Shown here: in pieces, positions 16,733 to 24,704 of the stretch
Numbering within the stretch: the first letter of the stretch is position 1
How the letters are laid out: every line of letters starts with the position of its first letter
Assembly (NCBI RefSeq): GCF_002374315.1
Contig: NZ_NWUX01000004.1
Coordinates: forward strand, 186,001 to 250,000
Reading direction: 5' to 3'
Source of the DNA: Vreelandella nigrificans
GTDB lineage: Bacteria; Pseudomonadota; Gammaproteobacteria; Pseudomonadales; Halomonadaceae
Length of the DNA: 64,000 nt
The notes under the pieces: model-generated
The model's database searches: none
Told to the model about the DNA's origin: nothing
Seen by the model: only the letters and a program-made list of their open reading frames with translations
Made by a program: the position numbers and the translations under genes

Positions 16733-16752
16733 AATGTACGAAATGGTACGTT
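16733..16752. promoter_or_regulatory. Candidate TetR-type operator between dctP and tetR
   Basis: The 20-bp element has the symmetric form AAnGTAC-N6-GTACnTT and sits 58 bp from the TetR gene start and 91 bp from the dctP start. Size and dyad symmetry suit a TetR-family dimer. No experimental parallel is claimed. Confidence 0.45.
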
Positions 16753-16809
16753 CAGTCAAGCTATGGCATACTAGACAAAAGACGACCACGACAATAAAAG
16801 GTACGCTCC

Positions 16810-17493
16810 ATGACAGCCACTTCGACCAAGACCAGCCCCCCAGAACCGCGGCGTCGGCGTAAAAATAACCCTGAATCCGTGCGTGCCGATATTCTGGCGG
16901 TGGCCACCCGTGAATTCTCGGAAAAAGGCCTGTCTGGGGCACGGATTGATGAGATAGCCGAGCAAACCCGCGCCTCCAAGCGCATGATTTACTATTACTT
17001 TAGTGATAAAGAGACGCTCTACCTGCACACTCTGGAAGCCGCTTATCAAAAGGTTCGTCTTCAGGAAGCAGAGCTGGATCTTGACCACCTGCCTCCTTTA
17101 GAAGCGCTCAGTCGACTAGTGCGGTTTACTTTCTGTCACCACGCCAAAAATCCCGACTTTATCCGGCTGGTAATGATCGAAAATATTCATCATGGCCGGT
17201 TTTTAGCTCAGTCAAAGTTGATTCAATCGCTTAATGCGGGCGTCATTGATGCGCTTACTAACGTCTATCTTCGTGGCGTAGAGGAGGGGTGTTTCCGCGA
17301 AGGTTTAGACCCACGAGAACTCCACTGGCTGATTAGTGCGCTGTCATTTTTTAATGTCTCAAATCAGCACACCTTCTCGCGCATTTTTGATTGGCAGCAG
17401 GCTGCGCCGGAAAATCAGCGAAAATTAGAAGAGCACGTTACTGATATGGTGCTGCGCTATGTGCGCCCCGACGAAGTAACGCCCCAGCCGTAA
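16810..17493 (+). CDS. TetR-family transcriptional regulator
   Basis: A 227-aa regulator with an Arg/Lys-rich N-terminus and an HTH at about residues 20-70 (ILAVATREFSEKGLSGARIDEIAEQTRASKRMIYYYFSDKETLYL, read as consecutive blocks). The C-terminal ligand domain has the look of TetR_C regulators of catabolic genes (FCHHAKNPDFIRLVMIENIHHG). Divergent from the dctPQM-quiC operon with a shared dyad element, it probably controls quinate/shikimate uptake and conversion. The effector is unknown. It lies 141 bp upstream of pcaB on the same strand; a separate IclR box in between suggests pcaB has its own promoter. Confidence 0.88.
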   Translation: MTATSTKTSPPEPRRRRKNNPESVRADILAVATREFSEKGLSGARIDEIAEQTRASKRMIYYYFSDKETLYLHTLEAAYQKVRLQEAELDLDHLPPLEALSRLVRFTFCHHAKNPDFIRLVMIENIHHGRFLAQSKLIQSLNAGVIDALTNVYLRGVEEGCFREGLDPRELHWLISALSFFNVSNQHTFSRIFDWQQAAPENQRKLEEHVTDMVLRYVRPDEVTPQP

Positions 17494-17540
17494 TTAGCAG
17501 AACGATGATAGTGGACTCGCGCCTACCTATTTGACGTATA

Positions 17541-17555
17541 GTTCGAATAGCGAAC
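17541..17555. promoter_or_regulatory. IclR/PcaR-type operator upstream of pcaB
   Basis: GTTCGAATAGCGAAC keeps both GTTCG and GCGAAC half-sites. It lies 78 bp before the pcaB ATG and immediately after the TetR gene. Confidence 0.7.
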
Positions 17556-17633
17556 ATATGTACAATATTGTTCTGAGCCATGCTTTTACGATTTTTTAGG
17601 CTCTGCACAACGCTAAATAGGAGGCTCTCGCCC

Positions 17634-18974
17634 ATGCCCACTGCATTTTTAAAGCACCCCTTCATGAGCCAGCACGCAATAGACGCGTGCAACGATGACG
17701 CTATGGTACGCGCCATGTTGGCCTTTGAGCTGGCCCTAGCCGAGGTTCAGGAAGCCAGCGGAGCTGTGCCTAGCGGCGCCAGCCAGCAAATGCGTGAGCA
17801 ACTGGAGGGTGCCAACTTTAATGTTGCTGAGATTGCCCAAGGCATCGCCAGCGGTGGCAACGTGGCGATTCCCTTCGTTAAACAGAGTCGTGGGCTGCTA
17901 CCCAGTGAGCTTAAGCGCTACTGGCACCAGGGAGCGACCAGCCAGGACGTGGTCGACTCCGCGCTGATGCTGCTGCTTAAGCCACGCTTAGCAGCACTAG
18001 ACGATCTGCTATTGCGCTGCCGCTCGGCCGCGACGGCGCTAATGGATGTTCATATCGACACGCCCATGGTAGGGCGCACCCTGATGCAACAGGCGCTGCC
18101 GATCACCTTTGGGGTGAAGGTGGCTCACTGGGCAGTCGGGCTGGAGCAAACGCGCCGCCGTTTAAGCGCTGTTGAGCTACCTGTTCAGTTTGGTGGCGCA
18201 GTGGGCGTGCACTCGGGTTGGGATAACCTCGGGCTTGAGTGGATGGACGCGCTAGCCGAGCGTTTAGGCTTGTCGGTGCCGGTGCTGCCCTGGCATACCG
18301 ACCGCTACCCCATTCATGCTCTCGGTACGGCGTTAGATGCTGTCGCTGGGGCCGCTGAAAAAATCGCCCTGGATGTGTCGCTGCTCACCCAAACCGAAGT
18401 CGGCGAGGTCGCGGAACCCTCGGCACCAGGGATGGGGGAGTCGTCATCCATGCCCCATAAGCGTAACCCTGTACGCAGCGCACTGATTCGCGGTGCGGCG
18501 CGGCAAGTGCATGGCCATACCAGCGTGTTGATCTGTGCTGCCGCTCAGCCCCTTGAGCGCGGGCTTGGGGAGTGGCACGCGGAGTGGGCACCGTTAATAG
18601 AAAGCGCTCTGCTGGTAGAAGGCGCGCTGGAGCAAGTGGTTGTGCTGCTGGAAGGTCTTGAGGTCAATCCCAGCAATATGTGGCGAAACCTAGCGGCCAC
18701 TGGTGGCGGCATTATGGCGGAGCCGGTAGCGCGTTTGCTGGCGCCGACGTTAGGGGTGGACAGAGCCAAAGCAGTGAGCGCGGATGCTGCAGAAACCTCA
18801 CGCCGCGAATCACGAGCCTACTTTGATGTTCTGACAGAGGTGCTCGCTAAGGATCCTGATGCAAAAGGGGCTGTAGATGCAGATGAGCTGCGCAATGCAT
18901 GCGACCCAGCTTTATACCTTGGTAGCAGCACGGCTCAGGTTACGCGCGCCAAAAAGTGGCTGGAAGCGCAATAA
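17634..18974 (+). CDS. pcaB: 3-carboxy-cis,cis-muconate cycloisomerase
   Basis: A 446-aa enzyme of the aspartase/fumarase superfamily that lactonises 3-carboxymuconate to 4-carboxymuconolactone. The superfamily signature SSMPHKRNP is near residue 275 and the TSQDVVDSA block near 103. The C-terminal extension typical of PcaB is present. I chose the ATG at 17634 because AGGAGG lies 9 bases upstream; an in-frame ATG at 17580 would add 18 unconvincing residues. It stands apart from pcaIJF-DC-HG by a 200-bp gap with its own IclR box, so the pca genes form at least two transcription units. Confidence 0.95.
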   Translation: MPTAFLKHPFMSQHAIDACNDDAMVRAMLAFELALAEVQEASGAVPSGASQQMREQLEGANFNVAEIAQGIASGGNVAIPFVKQSRGLLPSELKRYWHQGATSQDVVDSALMLLLKPRLAALDDLLLRCRSAATALMDVHIDTPMVGRTLMQQALPITFGVKVAHWAVGLEQTRRRLSAVELPVQFGGAVGVHSGWDNLGLEWMDALAERLGLSVPVLPWHTDRYPIHALGTALDAVAGAAEKIALDVSLLTQTEVGEVAEPSAPGMGESSSMPHKRNPVRSALIRGAARQVHGHTSVLICAAAQPLERGLGEWHAEWAPLIESALLVEGALEQVVVLLEGLEVNPSNMWRNLAATGGGIMAEPVARLLAPTLGVDRAKAVSADAAETSRRESRAYFDVLTEVLAKDPDAKGAVDADELRNACDPALYLGSSTAQVTRAKKWLEAQ

Positions 18975-19103
18975 TTGCATTTAAAAACAAGTTGTTACAT
19001 TAGGTTGTGACGGAGAAAGTGCGGGCGATAAGACGTTAGGCGATGAGTGGCGGGTTTGACCTGATTGGCGTTCAGCAGTAACTTGTTCGTATAGAGGATC
19101 TAT

Positions 19104-19118
19104 GTTCGTCTTGCGAAC
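19104..19118. promoter_or_regulatory. IclR/PcaR-type operator upstream of pcaI
   Basis: GTTCGTCTTGCGAAC lies 56 bp before the pcaI ATG. A further half-site-like GTTCG occurs at 19085-19089, one and a half to two helical turns upstream, so two dimers could bind. Confidence 0.7.
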
Positions 19119-19174
19119 AATTCATTAGAAGCCCACTAACAAATACGCTAACGACCCGCTAAGAGGCATCCATC

Positions 19175-20005
19175 ATGGCCGAGTTTCTCAGCTTGCATGA
19201 CGCGGTAGCGCGCTACGTCCAAGACGGCGCTACGGTGGCTATGGAAGGCTTTACCCACTTGATTCCGTTTGCCGCTGGTCACGAAGTGATCCGCCAGCAA
19301 AAGCGTGATCTGACGCTGATCCGCATGACCCCGGACATCATCTACGATCAAATGATTGGCGCGGGCTGCGCCAAAAAAGTCATCTTCTCCTGGGGCGGTA
19401 ACCCCGGTGTGGGTTCACTACATCGCCTGCGTGATGCGGTTGAGAAGGGCTGGCCGCATAAAGTTGAGATTCTTGAGCATAGCCATGCCGCCATGGCCTG
19501 CGCTTTTGAAGCAGGTGCCGCCGGTCTTCCGCTGGCGGTTTTTCGCGGCTACATCGGCAGCGAATTGCCCAGCGTCAATGATCAAATCAAGTTCATAGAG
19601 TGCCCGTTTACCGGTGAGCGTCTGGCCGCCGTGCCCTCAGTGCGCCCGGATGTCTCGATCATTCACGCCCAGCGGGCGGATCGCCAGGGCAACGTGCTGG
19701 TAGAAGGCATTGTCGGTGTACAGAAAGAGGCCGTGCTAGCGGCGAAGCACAGCATCGTCACGGTGGAAGAGATCGTCGATGATCTCAACGCCCACCCCAA
19801 TGCCTGCGTGATCCCCAGCTGGGCCATCAGCGCCATTGCGATAGCTGAGAAAGGCGCACTGCCTTCGTATACCCACGGCTACTACGGCCGCAGCAATCGC
19901 TTCTACAAAGAGTGGGATGCCATTGCTCGTGATCGTGACACCTTTACCCAGTGGCTCGACGACAACGTCTTTAACGCCACCGATAACGTGGGAGGCCAAG
20001 CCTGA
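19175..20005 (+). CDS. pcaI: 3-oxoadipate CoA-transferase subunit A (CatI/GctA-like)
   Basis: A 276-aa CoA-transferase subunit that, with the next gene product, activates 3-oxoadipate with succinyl-CoA. The wording (DGATVAMEGFTHLIPFAAGHEVIRQ, then MIGAGCAKKVIFSWGGNPG) resembles the CatI/glutaconate CoA-transferase lineage more than the 230-aa classical PcaI with its VGGFGLCG motif. Function is therefore inferred from the pca context and from CatI of chlorocatechol/catechol pathways. AAGAGG precedes the ATG. The stop overlaps the next start (TGATG). It opens the pcaIJF-DC-HG operon. Confidence 0.9.
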   Translation: MAEFLSLHDAVARYVQDGATVAMEGFTHLIPFAAGHEVIRQQKRDLTLIRMTPDIIYDQMIGAGCAKKVIFSWGGNPGVGSLHRLRDAVEKGWPHKVEILEHSHAAMACAFEAGAAGLPLAVFRGYIGSELPSVNDQIKFIECPFTGERLAAVPSVRPDVSIIHAQRADRQGNVLVEGIVGVQKEAVLAAKHSIVTVEEIVDDLNAHPNACVIPSWAISAIAIAEKGALPSYTHGYYGRSNRFYKEWDAIARDRDTFTQWLDDNVFNATDNVGGQA

Positions 20006-20778
20006 TGAGTCTGGAATATACCTCTTCTGAAATGATGTCAGTGACCGCGGCGCGGGCGTTGGAAAACGGCATGACCTGCTTTGTGGGTATCGGCTTGCCC
20101 TCAGAGGCTGCCAACTTGGCGCGGCTAACACATGCGCCGGACGTGGTGCTGATTTACGAATCCGGTACGCTGCAAACCAAGCCTGCGATCCTGCCACTCT
20201 CCATTGGCGATGGTGAACTGTGCGAATCAGCGCTCACCACTGTGGCAGTACCGGAGATGTTCCGCTACTGGCTGCAGGGAGGAAAAATCGGTGTGGGATT
20301 TTTAGGCACCGCACAAATTGACCGCTTTGCAAACCTCAATACCACCCTGATCGGCGATTACAAAGCGCCCAAAGTTCGCCTACCGGGTGGCGGCGGTGCG
20401 CCGGAAATTGCCACTAACGCCGGTGAAGTGTTTATCACCCTTAAGCACTCCAAGCGTGCCTTTGTAAAAGACGTTGATTTTATCACTACCCTGGGCTTTG
20501 GCCGCGATGGTAAAGGGCGCGACAACGTGCCCAATATTGGTAAAGGTCCCACTCGGGTAATTACCGACCTGTGCGTCATGAAGCCTGACCCCGAGACCAA
20601 AGAGCTGGTAGTGGTATCGCTGCACCCAGGCGTGAGCCGCGAGGACGTGATTGAGGCCACTGGTTGGGAAGTGCGCTTTGCTGAGCAGCTTGAAAGCACG
20701 CCAGAACCCAGTGCTAATGAGCTTGAAATTCTTCGTGAGCTAAAAGCCCGCACTGAACGCGTCCACGCTGGCGCATAA
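20005..20778 (+). CDS. pcaJ: 3-oxoadipate CoA-transferase subunit B (CatJ/GctB-like)
   Basis: A 257-aa partner of the preceding subunit. VGIGLPSEAANLARLTHAPDVVLIYESGTLQ (taken as blocks near residues 29-55) includes the Glu of YESG, the probable catalytic residue that carries CoA. GGGGAPEIATNAGE lies near 127. Like its partner it belongs to the longer CatJ/GctB group. It starts inside the stop codon of pcaI and ends 10 bp before pcaF, consistent with one message. Confidence 0.9.
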   Translation: MSLEYTSSEMMSVTAARALENGMTCFVGIGLPSEAANLARLTHAPDVVLIYESGTLQTKPAILPLSIGDGELCESALTTVAVPEMFRYWLQGGKIGVGFLGTAQIDRFANLNTTLIGDYKAPKVRLPGGGGAPEIATNAGEVFITLKHSKRAFVKDVDFITTLGFGRDGKGRDNVPNIGKGPTRVITDLCVMKPDPETKELVVVSLHPGVSREDVIEATGWEVRFAEQLESTPEPSANELEILRELKARTERVHAGA

Positions 20779-20788
20779 GGGATTCTTT

Positions 20789-21997
20789 ATGAGCATGAAA
20801 GATGTCTTTCTTTGTCATCCCCGCCGTACCGCTGTTGGCCGCTTTGGCGGCACCTTAGCCAGCGTGCGACCGGATGATTTCGCCGCGACGGTTTTCAAAG
20901 CCGTATTAGCAGAAGCGCCGGATCTTGACCCCGCCGCGATTGAAGAAGTCTTTATGGGCTGTGCCAATCAGGCTGGCGAAGATAACCGCAACGTAGCACG
21001 CATGTCGTCGCTGCTGGCGGGCATCCCTACTTCGGTGCCCGGTACCACTATGAACCGCTTGTGCGGCTCAGGTATGGATGCGGTAGGCACGGCGTTTCGC
21101 GCCATTAAAGCCGGTGAGATGGAGCTGGCGCTGGCAGGTGGCGTGGAGTCCATGTCCCGTGCGCCTTTCGTGATGGGCAAGGCCGATAACGCCTTTTCCC
21201 GCAGTCAAAAAATTGAAGACACCACCATCGGCTGGCGTTTAATCAACCCGCTGATGAAGAAAGCGTTTGGGGTGGATTCCATGCCGGAAACGGCAGAAAA
21301 CGTCGCCGAACAGTTCAATATCTCCCGGGAAGACCAGGACGCCTTTGCGCTGCGCTCCCAGCAGAAAGCCGCTGCCGCTCAAAAGGCCGGGCGCTTTGCC
21401 CAAGAAATTACCGCCATTGAGATTCCACGCCGTAAGCAGGAACCGCTGATCTTCGATCAGGATGAGCACCTGCGGGAAACCACCCTGGAGAAACTCGCTG
21501 GTCTGCCCACGCCTTTCCGTGACGGCGGTAGCGTTACCGCAGGCAACGCCTCTGGCGTCAACGATGGGGCAGCGGCGATGTTGGTGGCCAGCGAAGCGGC
21601 GGTTAAACAGCATGGCCTGACTCCGATGGCGAAGATTATCGGCATGGCCACTGCTGGCGTAGAGCCGCGCATTATGGGTTATGGCCCGGTACCGGCAGTG
21701 CAGAAACTACTTAAGCGCACCGGTATCGCCATGGACGATATCGATGTGTTTGAGTTCAACGAAGCGTTCGCCGCTCAGGCACTGGCCTGTATGCGCGACC
21801 TGGGCCTTAACGACGACGATCCCCGGGTGAACCCCAACGGCGGTGCGATTGCGCTGGGTCACCCACTGGGCATGTCCGGTGCGCGTTTGTTAATGACCGC
21901 CGCACATGAGCTGCAAAACAGCGGCAAACGCTACGCGCTTTGCACCATGTGTGTGGGTGTCGGCCAAGGCATAGCAACGCTGATTGAACGGGTTTAA
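20789..21997 (+). CDS. pcaF: 3-oxoadipyl-CoA thiolase
   Basis: A 402-aa thiolase that cleaves 3-oxoadipyl-CoA to succinyl-CoA and acetyl-CoA, the last step of the pathway. Nucleophile Cys92 is in NRLCGSGMDAVG, the active-site His is in GHPLGMSGAR, and the second Cys is in CTMCVGVGQG. ELALAGGVESMSRAP is the usual thiolase block. Length matches PcaF (about 400). It serves both the pca branch and the catechol branch encoded at 60-64 kb. Confidence 0.95.
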   Translation: MSMKDVFLCHPRRTAVGRFGGTLASVRPDDFAATVFKAVLAEAPDLDPAAIEEVFMGCANQAGEDNRNVARMSSLLAGIPTSVPGTTMNRLCGSGMDAVGTAFRAIKAGEMELALAGGVESMSRAPFVMGKADNAFSRSQKIEDTTIGWRLINPLMKKAFGVDSMPETAENVAEQFNISREDQDAFALRSQQKAAAAQKAGRFAQEITAIEIPRRKQEPLIFDQDEHLRETTLEKLAGLPTPFRDGGSVTAGNASGVNDGAAAMLVASEAAVKQHGLTPMAKIIGMATAGVEPRIMGYGPVPAVQKLLKRTGIAMDDIDVFEFNEAFAAQALACMRDLGLNDDDPRVNPNGGAIALGHPLGMSGARLLMTAAHELQNSGKRYALCTMCVGVGQGIATLIERV

Positions 21998-22008
21998 CGG
22001 AGGCAATC

Positions 22009-23205
22009 ATGGCATTTCATACCATCAACGGCCGCAGCGTGGCGTATCGCCTGCTTGGCGCAGAAGTGAACCCACTGGTTGTGCTGGCGCACCCTTTGGG
22101 CATGAGCCAAGCGGTATGGGATGACGTGATTCCCGCGCTGCTGCCCCGCTACCGAGTGCTGAGCTGGGATCTTCCCGGCCATGGCGCCAGTCAGGCGGTC
22201 AGTGGTGGGCAGATTACCCCTACTGACTTAGCGGCGGAGGTATTAGCGCTGGCAGAACTAGCGGGTGCTACACGCTTTCACTTTGCAGGTACTTCCATTG
22301 GCGGCGTAGTGGGCCAGCAGTTGATTGCCGAGCATAGCGAGCGGCTCCTCTCCGCCACGCTGACCAACACCGGCGCGGTGATCGGCAACCCTGATTTATG
22401 GAATACCCGCGCAGGTCGCGTACGCCAGGAAGGTCTGGTGGCGATGTCTCAAGAGATCGTACCGCGTTGGTTTGCCCCGGCAGCGTTTGAGGCAAGCCCC
22501 GCGCTGAAAGCAGGCTGGTGCACCCAGATGGGCCGTGGTGACGATGAGTCCTACGCCCAGCTGTGTGAGATGCTTGGTCGCGATACTTTTACCGGGAAGC
22601 TTTCAGGTAAGAGCGGCCCTCATAAGGTCATCCCTAAAAAGGTCAGAGTACAGCTATTTGGCGGCAGTGAAGATATGGCCACCCCGTCTGCAACGCTGAA
22701 AGCCCTAGCGGCAGAACTTGATGACGCACTGCTGGAAATTTTTGATGGCGTGGGCCATGTGCCTTCGGTAGAAGCCCCGACGCTGTTTGCGCAAAAGCTG
22801 CTCAATGTACTGGCGACTGATTTAGGTGATGTAGCCAACCATGGCGTGGCTTATACCACTGGCTTGGAGACCCGCAAACAAGTGTTAGGCGAAGAGCATG
22901 TGGCACGCTCCACCGCTAACGCCAACAGCCTGGACGCCCCCTTCCAGCAGATGATTACCCGGCTAGCCTGGGGCGAGCTGTGGAGCAACGACGACTTAAC
23001 CCGCCGCGAGCGCAGCATGATCACCACCGGCATTCTCGCCGCCCTCGGTCGCGAAGAGCTCACGCTGCATCTTAAGACCGCCAAGCGCATCGGCCTTAGT
23101 GAGGGTGAGCTGCGCCAAGTGCTGATGCATGTGGCGATTTACGGCGGCGTACCGGCAGCCAATCACGCTTTTGCCCTCGCCAAAGAGCTGGGCTGGGGCG
23201 AGTAG
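22009..23205 (+). CDS. pcaL: Fused 3-oxoadipate enol-lactonase and 4-carboxymuconolactone decarboxylase (PcaDC/PcaL)
   Basis: A 398-aa fusion. Residues 1-260 are an alpha/beta hydrolase (enol-lactonase, PcaD): HPLGMSQAVWDDVIP, nucleophile Ser in GTSIGGVVGQ (about residue 95), acid in GSEDMATP and His in GVGHVPSVE. Residues about 275-398 are a carboxymuconolactone decarboxylase (PcaC): GLETRKQVLGEEHV, the TRLAWGELWS block, RRERSMITTGILAALGR and HVAIYGGVPAANHA. Together they convert 4-carboxymuconolactone to 3-oxoadipate. Such fusions are named PcaL in Rhodococcus and Streptomyces; here the fusion lies between pcaF and pcaH. The PcaD half is also needed by the catechol branch. Confidence 0.93.
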   Translation: MAFHTINGRSVAYRLLGAEVNPLVVLAHPLGMSQAVWDDVIPALLPRYRVLSWDLPGHGASQAVSGGQITPTDLAAEVLALAELAGATRFHFAGTSIGGVVGQQLIAEHSERLLSATLTNTGAVIGNPDLWNTRAGRVRQEGLVAMSQEIVPRWFAPAAFEASPALKAGWCTQMGRGDDESYAQLCEMLGRDTFTGKLSGKSGPHKVIPKKVRVQLFGGSEDMATPSATLKALAAELDDALLEIFDGVGHVPSVEAPTLFAQKLLNVLATDLGDVANHGVAYTTGLETRKQVLGEEHVARSTANANSLDAPFQQMITRLAWGELWSNDDLTRRERSMITTGILAALGREELTLHLKTAKRIGLSEGELRQVLMHVAIYGGVPAANHAFALAKELGWGE

Positions 23206-23237
23206 CGAATTGAAATAATTGATGAGAGGTAAGGGTG

Positions 23238-23969
23238 ATGACCCACGATAACAAACGCTTTGTGGCCCGTGACCGCAACTGGCATCCGCCTGCCTATGCG
23301 CCCGGCTATAAAACTTCGGTGGCGCGTTCGCCCCAGCAGGCGCTGGTAAGTATGCAGCAGCCAACAGCGTCTGAATTGACAGGCCCGGACTTCAGCCACC
23401 TACGCATGGGCCCCCACGATAACGATCTGCTGCTTAACTTTCGCCAGGACCCAAGCCATGCCGGACTGCCCCAGGGCGAGCGGATTATCATGTTTGGCCG
23501 GGTAGTGGATCAGTTCGGCAAGCCAATACCGCACACCCTAGTGGAGATGTGGCAGGCCAACGCGGGCGGACGCTATCGGCATAAAAACGATAAGTACCTG
23601 GCACCGCTAGACCCTAACTTTGGCGGTGTGGGGCGCTGTTTGACCGATGAGCATGGGATGTACCGCTTCCGTACTATCAAGCCCGGTCCTTACCCATGGC
23701 CCAACGATATGAACAGCTGGCGCCCAGCGCATATTCACGTCTCAGTGACTGGCCCTTCGATCTCTACCCGGCTGATTACTCAGATGTATTTTGAGGGCGA
23801 CCCGCTGATTCCCCTGTGCCCCATCGTGCATACACTGAAAGATCCTCTTGCGGTTGAGACCATGGTTGGGCGGCTCGATATGGCCCACAGCAAGCCGATG
23901 GATTACTTGGCTTATCGCTTTGATGTGGTGGTGCGCGGCGAGCTGCAGACCTTCTTCGAAAACCAATAG
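23238..23969 (+). CDS. pcaH: Protocatechuate 3,4-dioxygenase beta subunit
   Basis: A 243-aa iron-bearing subunit of the intradiol ring-cleavage dioxygenase that turns protocatechuate into 3-carboxymuconate. The four Fe(III) ligands are visible: Tyr in GGRYRHKND, Tyr in [10 protein letters not shown], and the two His in [36 protein letters not shown] is the family core (seen as blocks). A GTG lies directly before the ATG; I take the ATG at 23238, which is preceded by AGGTAAGG. It is followed 30 bp later by pcaG. Confidence 0.95.
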   Translation: MTHDNKRFVARDRNWHPPAYAPGYKTSVARSPQQALVSMQQPTASELTGPDFSHLRMGPHDNDLLLNFRQDPSHAGLPQGERIIMFGRVVDQFGKPIPHTLVEMWQANAGGRYRHKNDKYLAPLDPNFGGVGRCLTDEHGMYRFRTIKPGPYPWPNDMNSWRPAHIHVSVTGPSISTRLITQMYFEGDPLIPLCPIVHTLKDPLAVETMVGRLDMAHSKPMDYLAYRFDVVVRGELQTFFENQ

Positions 23970-23999
23970 CTGAAAATCAATAAGGGCAGGGGATACATC

Positions 24000-24632
24000 A
24001 TGAATCAGCCTAACAGCCAGCCGACCAGTTCACTTATGCTACGCGAAACTGCCTCGCAAACTGCTGGCCCCTACGTGCATATTGGTCTTGCTCTCGCCGC
24101 TGCTGGTAATCCGGTGCGCGACGAAGAGATCTGGAACGAGATGGCTAAGCCTAATACCGAGGGCGAGCCTATCGAAGTCGTCGGTACTGTGATTGATGGC
24201 AACGGCGACCTAGTGCGCGATGCCTTTGTAGAAGCGTGGCAAGCGGATGCTAATGGTCACTATCAAGCCGATTATGACCTAAGCAAGCCGTTTAATAGCT
24301 TTGGTCGCACTGCTACTACCTTCGATCACGGTAGCGAGTGGTCGTTAACTACCATCAAACCCGGCGCGGTGAAGCACCCTAGTGGCCAGCTAATGGCGCC
24401 GCACATTAACCTGACGCTGTTTGCCCGCGGGGTGAATATTCACCTGCAAACACGGCTCTACTTTGATGACGAAGCTGAGGCGAACGCTCAGTGCCCGGTG
24501 CTAACGCGCATCGAATCACCGGCCCGCCGCCAAACCCTAATCGCCAAGCGTGAAGAGGTCGATGGCAAGGTGCGTTACCGGCTGGATATCCGCCTGCAAG
24601 GCGAGGGGGAGACGGTGTTTTTTGATTTTTGA
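24000..24632 (+). CDS. pcaG: Protocatechuate 3,4-dioxygenase alpha subunit
   Basis: A 210-aa non-iron partner of PcaH. LRETASQTAGPYVHIGLALAAAG is the N-terminal block of PcaG, VVGTVIDGNGDLVRDAFVEAWQAD the fold core, and APHINLTLFARGVNIHLQTRLYF the C-terminal block (seen in short pieces). The alpha subunit completes the active-site pocket. AGGGGATACATC precedes the ATG. It is the last gene of the operon, followed by a strong hairpin at 24659-24684. Confidence 0.94.
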   Translation: MNQPNSQPTSSLMLRETASQTAGPYVHIGLALAAAGNPVRDEEIWNEMAKPNTEGEPIEVVGTVIDGNGDLVRDAFVEAWQADANGHYQADYDLSKPFNSFGRTATTFDHGSEWSLTTIKPGAVKHPSGQLMAPHINLTLFARGVNIHLQTRLYFDDEAEANAQCPVLTRIESPARRQTLIAKREEVDGKVRYRLDIRLQGEGETVFFDF

Positions 24633-24658
24633 TTATGCCGGAGGGGCTCTAAAGCAAT

Positions 24659-24684
24659 AAGGGCAGCCAGCGGGCTGCCCTTTT
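24659..24684 (+). terminator. Rho-independent terminator after pcaG
   Basis: The arms AAGGGCAGCC (24659-24668) and GGGCTGCCCTT (from 24672) form a GC-rich stem with an AGC loop, and the stem runs into TTTT at 24681-24684. It separates pcaG from the convergent TRAP binding-protein gene and may stop transcription in both directions. Confidence 0.85.
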
Positions 24685-24704
24685 GTTATGAATACGAGGA
24701 AATG

